A stretch of DNA of 17,814 nucleotides from an uncultured Prevotella sp. (GTDB lineage: Bacteria > Bacteroidota > Bacteroidia > Bacteroidales > Bacteroidaceae). Made by a program: the position numbers and the translations under genes. Each line of letters starts with the position of its first letter. Position 1 is the stretch's first letter. The stretch lies in assembly GCA_900770395.1 (NCBI GenBank), contig CAAGKM010000017.1:1-17814 (forward strand), in the 5' to 3' direction. Positions 15,002 to 17,814 of the stretch are shown piece after piece. The notes under the pieces were generated by a model, which did not search any database, was not told where the DNA came from, and worked only from the letters and a program-made list of their open reading frames with translations.

Positions 15002-16606
15002 ATGCAACAAATAGCAATGGAAGGCCTCGACTGGGGTATTCTCGTGATGTATTTCGTGATTTTGCTCGCCATAGGAATATGGGCAGGGAGCAAGGCAAAG
15101 AAAGACGGTAATATGTTTTTGGCGGAGCGGTCGTTGCGTTGGCATCATATCGGTTTCTCGATGTGGGGCACCAACGTTGGTCCGTCGATGCTTATTGCGT
15201 CGGCAAGCGCAGGCTTTGCCACCGGAGTGGTGTCGGGCAATTATGCCTGGTATGCCTTTATCTTCATTGCCTTATTGGCATTTGTGTTTGCGCCCCGCTA
15301 TCTCGGCACGGGAATAAGCACGCTGCCTGAGTTTATGGGGCTGCGTTTCGGACAGGATACACGAAACATCCTGGCATGGTATACCATCGTCACCGTGCTT
15401 ATCTCATGGCTTGCGCTCACTCTCTTTGCCGGAGGCATCCTCATCCGTCAGGTGTTCGGCATACCTATGTGGATGTCGGCATTTATACTGCTTGCCATAT
15501 CCGCGTTCTTCACTATCCTCGGCGGACTGAAGGCGGTGGCATACACCAATGTCTATCAGATGGTACTGCTCATCGTGGTGTCGGCTACGCTTACCGTTGT
15601 CGGCATATACCGTTTGGGCGGCGACTCGTTTGCGGGTGGCATATCCACCCTTGCCAATCCAGACATCGTGCCTGCAAGCTATTGGAATCTTTTTCAGCCC
15701 AACGACGACCCTGCGTTTCCGTGGCTGCCTATATTGTTGGGCTATCCCATCAGTGGATTGTGGTTCTGGTGTACCGACCAGTCGATGGTACAACCGGTTC
15801 TCGCAGCAAAGGACCTTAATGAGGGACAGCGTGGAGCCAACTTCACCGGCTGGCTGAAGATACTCGATGTGGCGATATATATCATTCCGGGTATCGTCTG
15901 CTTCGCTTTGTGGCGCACAGGATTCTTCGGTAATGTCACGATAGAGGCGGACAATGCCTATATGACCCTTGTGTCGGCACTGTTCCCAGTTGGCATGGTG
16001 GGGCTTGTGATGGCGGTGCTCACCGCCGCGCTTGTATCCACCATCGGCAGTGCGTTGAACGCCTTGAGTACTGTGTTCACCATGGATATATATGTGAAGA
16101 AGTTCTCGCCCAATGCACAGCAGAAGGAAATTCGCCGTGTGGGACAGATAGTAACCATCATCGGGGCACTTATCAGCATCGTAATCACTGTTGCCGTGGA
16201 CAATATCAAGGGCATGGATCTTTTCAATGTGTTCCAGAGTGTGCTCTCGTTCATTGCTCCTCCAATGGCTGCGGTATTCGTTATGGGAGTGTTCTGGAAG
16301 CGCTGTACCACTCTTGCCGCAAACGTGGCACTTACTTTCGGCACCCTGTTCAGTATCGGCACGGGAGTGATGTATCTTTGGGTTATACCCGGTGCCACTG
16401 AGGCGGTGCACTTCATGATGCTCTCGTTCTATATTTTCTGTGTGCTGATACTGACCATGATTGTGGTAAGCCTGTGTGGCAAACAGGAGCAGAAAGAATC
16501 GCTCATCAGGAAGATTGATATCCGGCCTGCTAAAAGTGTTGTCATTGGCTGGGTGTTGCTCAGCGTTGTCATGGTGGCACTTTACATGTTCTTCAACGGG
16601 CATTGA
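15002..16606 (+). CDS. Sodium:solute symporter (SSS family, SGLT-like)
   Basis: This 534-residue inner-membrane protein has about 13-14 hydrophobic helices, as usual for the SSS family. It shows NVGPSMLIASASAGFATG near 58-75 (the unwound first core helix in SSS transporters), YLGTGISTLPEFMGLRFG near 100-117, and LWFWCTDQSMVQPVLAAKDL near 257-276, which matches the sugar-transporting SGLT branch. It should use the sodium gradient to import a small solute, most simply the glycoside handled by the GH31 enzyme and methyltransferase upstream. It follows them by 128 bp with a hairpin between and no convincing promoter, so it is probably part of the same operon. The substrate (sugar, methyl-sugar, inositol or other) cannot be settled from sequence. 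Confidence 0.9.
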   Translation: MQQIAMEGLDWGILVMYFVILLAIGIWAGSKAKKDGNMFLAERSLRWHHIGFSMWGTNVGPSMLIASASAGFATGVVSGNYAWYAFIFIALLAFVFAPRYLGTGISTLPEFMGLRFGQDTRNILAWYTIVTVLISWLALTLFAGGILIRQVFGIPMWMSAFILLAISAFFTILGGLKAVAYTNVYQMVLLIVVSATLTVVGIYRLGGDSFAGGISTLANPDIVPASYWNLFQPNDDPAFPWLPILLGYPISGLWFWCTDQSMVQPVLAAKDLNEGQRGANFTGWLKILDVAIYIIPGIVCFALWRTGFFGNVTIEADNAYMTLVSALFPVGMVGLVMAVLTAALVSTIGSALNALSTVFTMDIYVKKFSPNAQQKEIRRVGQIVTIIGALISIVITVAVDNIKGMDLFNVFQSVLSFIAPPMAAVFVMGVFWKRCTTLAANVALTFGTLFSIGTGVMYLWVIPGATEAVHFMMLSFYIFCVLILTMIVVSLCGKQEQKESLIRKIDIRPAKSVVIGWVLLSVVMVALYMFFNGH

Positions 16607-16663
16607 CGGCTGGTGTTATAAGGTTAATATGTAAAAATGGTAATTAAATATTGTCTTATGGTA

Positions 16664-16694
16664 TATGATGTTTGCGAAATTTTATGTAATTTTG
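16664..16694 (+). promoter_or_regulatory. Probable promoter of the DUF3737 gene
   Basis: TAATTTTG (16687-16694) followed by CAGC matches the -7 element and its local extension. The -33 element is weak (TATG at 16664-16667, 19 bp away). The start site near 16701 leaves a leader of about 19 nt. Confidence 0.55.
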
Positions 16695-16719
16695 CAGCCG
16701 CATTAGATAAAGAAAGACA

Positions 16720-17562
16720 ATGAAGACAATAAAGAATGAGGTATTTGGCGGTGAGCGTCCTCTGTTCGCAAGCCATGATTTGAGACTGGAGAACATAAAG
16801 ATTACCGAGGGTGAGAGTGCCATTAAGGAGTGCTCCGACATTGAGGCTGTGAACTGCGTGTTCGAGGGTAATTATCCTTTCTGGCATGTTCATCGTTTTA
16901 AGATTGAGGACTGCTTCTTCGATGTTGGCGGTCGCTCGGCATTATGGTATAGCGACAATCTTGTGATGAAGCGCACTAAGATTGTCGCTCCTAAGATGTT
17001 CCGTGAGATGTACGCCATCGACCTTGAGGATGTGGTGATGACCGATGCCGACGAGGTGTTTTGGCGTTGCCGCGATATAAATGCAAAGAACCTTGAACTG
17101 CATGGAGGTACATATCCGTTTATGTTCAGCGAGAACATTAAGGTCGACGGACTGGTGAGCGATTCAAAATATGTGTTCCAGTATGTGAAGAATGTGGAGA
17201 TACACAATGCCAAGATCACAACTAAGGATGCTTTCTGGGAAGTGGAGAACGTCACAATATACGACAGCGAGCTTAACGGTGAGTATCTTGGATGGCACAG
17301 CCGTAACCTGCGGCTTGTAAACTGCCACATTACAGGCGAGCAACCTTTGTGCTATGCTCGCGACCTTGTGCTTGAGAACTGTACCTTTGGTGCCGACTGC
17401 GACCGTGCTTTCGAGTACAGTACGGTGAATGCCGACATACATGGTGTAATCACAAACATCAAGAATCCTACATCTGGACGTATTGTTGCAGACAGCATTG
17501 GCAGCATCACTCTCGACGAGAACATCAAGCTGCCGGCAAATTGTGAGATTGTCGAAAGATAG
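16720..17562 (+). CDS. DUF3737 family protein (predicted right-handed beta-helix)
   Basis: This 280-residue protein has no signal peptide. The start has the family pattern GERPLFASHDLRLENI followed by GESAIKECSDIEAVNC, and the whole chain is a ladder of short imperfect repeats of about 20-22 residues (an aromatic FW or LW step, then N/D-x-x-hydrophobic-x-x-C/T strands), typical of parallel beta-helices. The family is common in gut Firmicutes and Bacteroidota and has no established biochemical role that I know of. It appears to have its own promoter, so a link to the GH31 cluster upstream is uncertain. It is followed by a weak hairpin and then by the promoter of the next unit. Confidence 0.85.
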   Translation: MKTIKNEVFGGERPLFASHDLRLENIKITEGESAIKECSDIEAVNCVFEGNYPFWHVHRFKIEDCFFDVGGRSALWYSDNLVMKRTKIVAPKMFREMYAIDLEDVVMTDADEVFWRCRDINAKNLELHGGTYPFMFSENIKVDGLVSDSKYVFQYVKNVEIHNAKITTKDAFWEVENVTIYDSELNGEYLGWHSRNLRLVNCHITGEQPLCYARDLVLENCTFGADCDRAFEYSTVNADIHGVITNIKNPTSGRIVADSIGSITLDENIKLPANCEIVER

Positions 17563-17564
17563 TC

Positions 17565-17584
17565 CCTTATATTATATAATAAGG
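17565..17584 (+). terminator. Weak AT-rich hairpin after DUF3737
   Basis: CCTTAT / ATAAGG (6 bp) around an 8-nt AT loop lies 3 bp after the stop codon. It is weak and lacks a T-run, so termination here is tentative. Confidence 0.3.
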
Positions 17585-17663
17585 TATATGTTTAGTCTTA
17601 ATAGACATAAATCAATAGTACTATAAAAAGTTGGATAAAAACTGAATTTTTCCCTTGAAATAT

Positions 17664-17694
17664 TTTGTAGTTTGGAAAAAAGTGCGTACCTTTG
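17664..17694 (+). promoter_or_regulatory. Strong promoter, probably of an rRNA operon
   Basis: TTTG (17664-17667), 19 bp, then TACCTTTG (17687-17694) followed by CACTCG is a full consensus. A second TTTG at 17671 is too close to serve. The sequence style matches stable-RNA promoters of Bacteroidales. Confidence 0.65.
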
Positions 17695-17814
17695 CACTCG
17701 CTTTTGAGAAATACCTCAGCGATGAGTCCTCATGGCAGTTGTAAAAAAGAGTTCTTTGAAAGATTTACATGACAGATAGTAGTACAAGAAGCGAGGTTAT
17801 TTCTTGTTGGGAAC
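17695..17814 (+). ncRNA. Probable 5' leader of an rRNA operon (partial)
   Basis: Downstream of the promoter there is no reading frame but a GAGTTCTTTGAAAGATTTACAT block and AGTAGTACAAGAAGCG, which resemble the leader upstream of 16S rRNA genes in Prevotella and Bacteroides as I remember it. A 7-bp inverted repeat ACAAGAA / TTCTTGT (17784-17790 and 17801-17807) is present. No 16S sequence is reached before the window ends. A different stable RNA or a coding unit remains possible. Confidence 0.5.

Noticed and set aside
15404..16603. 399-residue minus-strand frame opposite the symporter gene
   Set aside because: It is unusually rich in His, Arg and Glu, as expected from the reverse of a membrane protein gene, and has no domain or promoter.

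Overview
The window looks like chromosome from a Bacteroidales bacterium, most likely Prevotella/Segatella-like. The evidence is a SusC/SusD pair, lipoproteins with short signal peptides, AT-rich start regions without clear Shine-Dalgarno sites, and Bacteroidota-type promoters (TTTG, 19-20 bp, TAnnTTTG). Several of these promoters share an extended -7 element of the form TAnnTTTGCA(C/G)C. The species call is inference.

Region 1 (1-8100) is a DNA-inversion switch joined to a SusCD operon. A tyrosine recombinase gene (659-1648) lies between two 198-bp inverted repeats (1-198 and 1671-1868; 195/198 identical). Each repeat holds the 5' leader and first 43 codons of a susC-type gene. The right repeat runs into an intact susC (1740-4994), followed by susD and a surface lipoprotein gene. 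The left repeat is the start of a second, leftward susC that leaves the window; it carries an in-frame TGA at codon 20. The best outward promoter inside the invertible segment currently faces left, so the complete right-hand operon may be in its weakly expressed state.

Region 2 (8100-10600) is accessory and AT-rich. It holds a secreted protein made of two tandem copies of an unrecognised domain, a strong terminator, a 168-bp MITE-like element, a promoter with no gene in front of it, and a HEPN/MNT toxin-antitoxin-like pair on the minus strand. The HEPN gene has a premature TAA at codon 10 of its promoter-supported frame. The long gap upstream contains five direct repeats at an exact 22-bp period, the same period as in the MITE-like element.

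Region 3 (10615-16606) is a plus-strand cluster with its own promoter: a cytoplasmic GH31 glycosidase of the YicI alpha-xylosidase type, a fused uroporphyrinogen-decarboxylase-fold methyltransferase/corrinoid protein, and a sodium:solute symporter of the sugar-transporter type. Together they suggest import of a small glycoside, cleavage of an alpha-linkage, and cobalamin-dependent methyl transfer, possibly O-demethylation of a methylated sugar or aglycone. This is the best candidate here for an undescribed pathway.

Region 4 (16607-17814) holds a DUF3737 beta-helix protein and, at the right edge, a strong promoter plus leader resembling the start of an rRNA operon.
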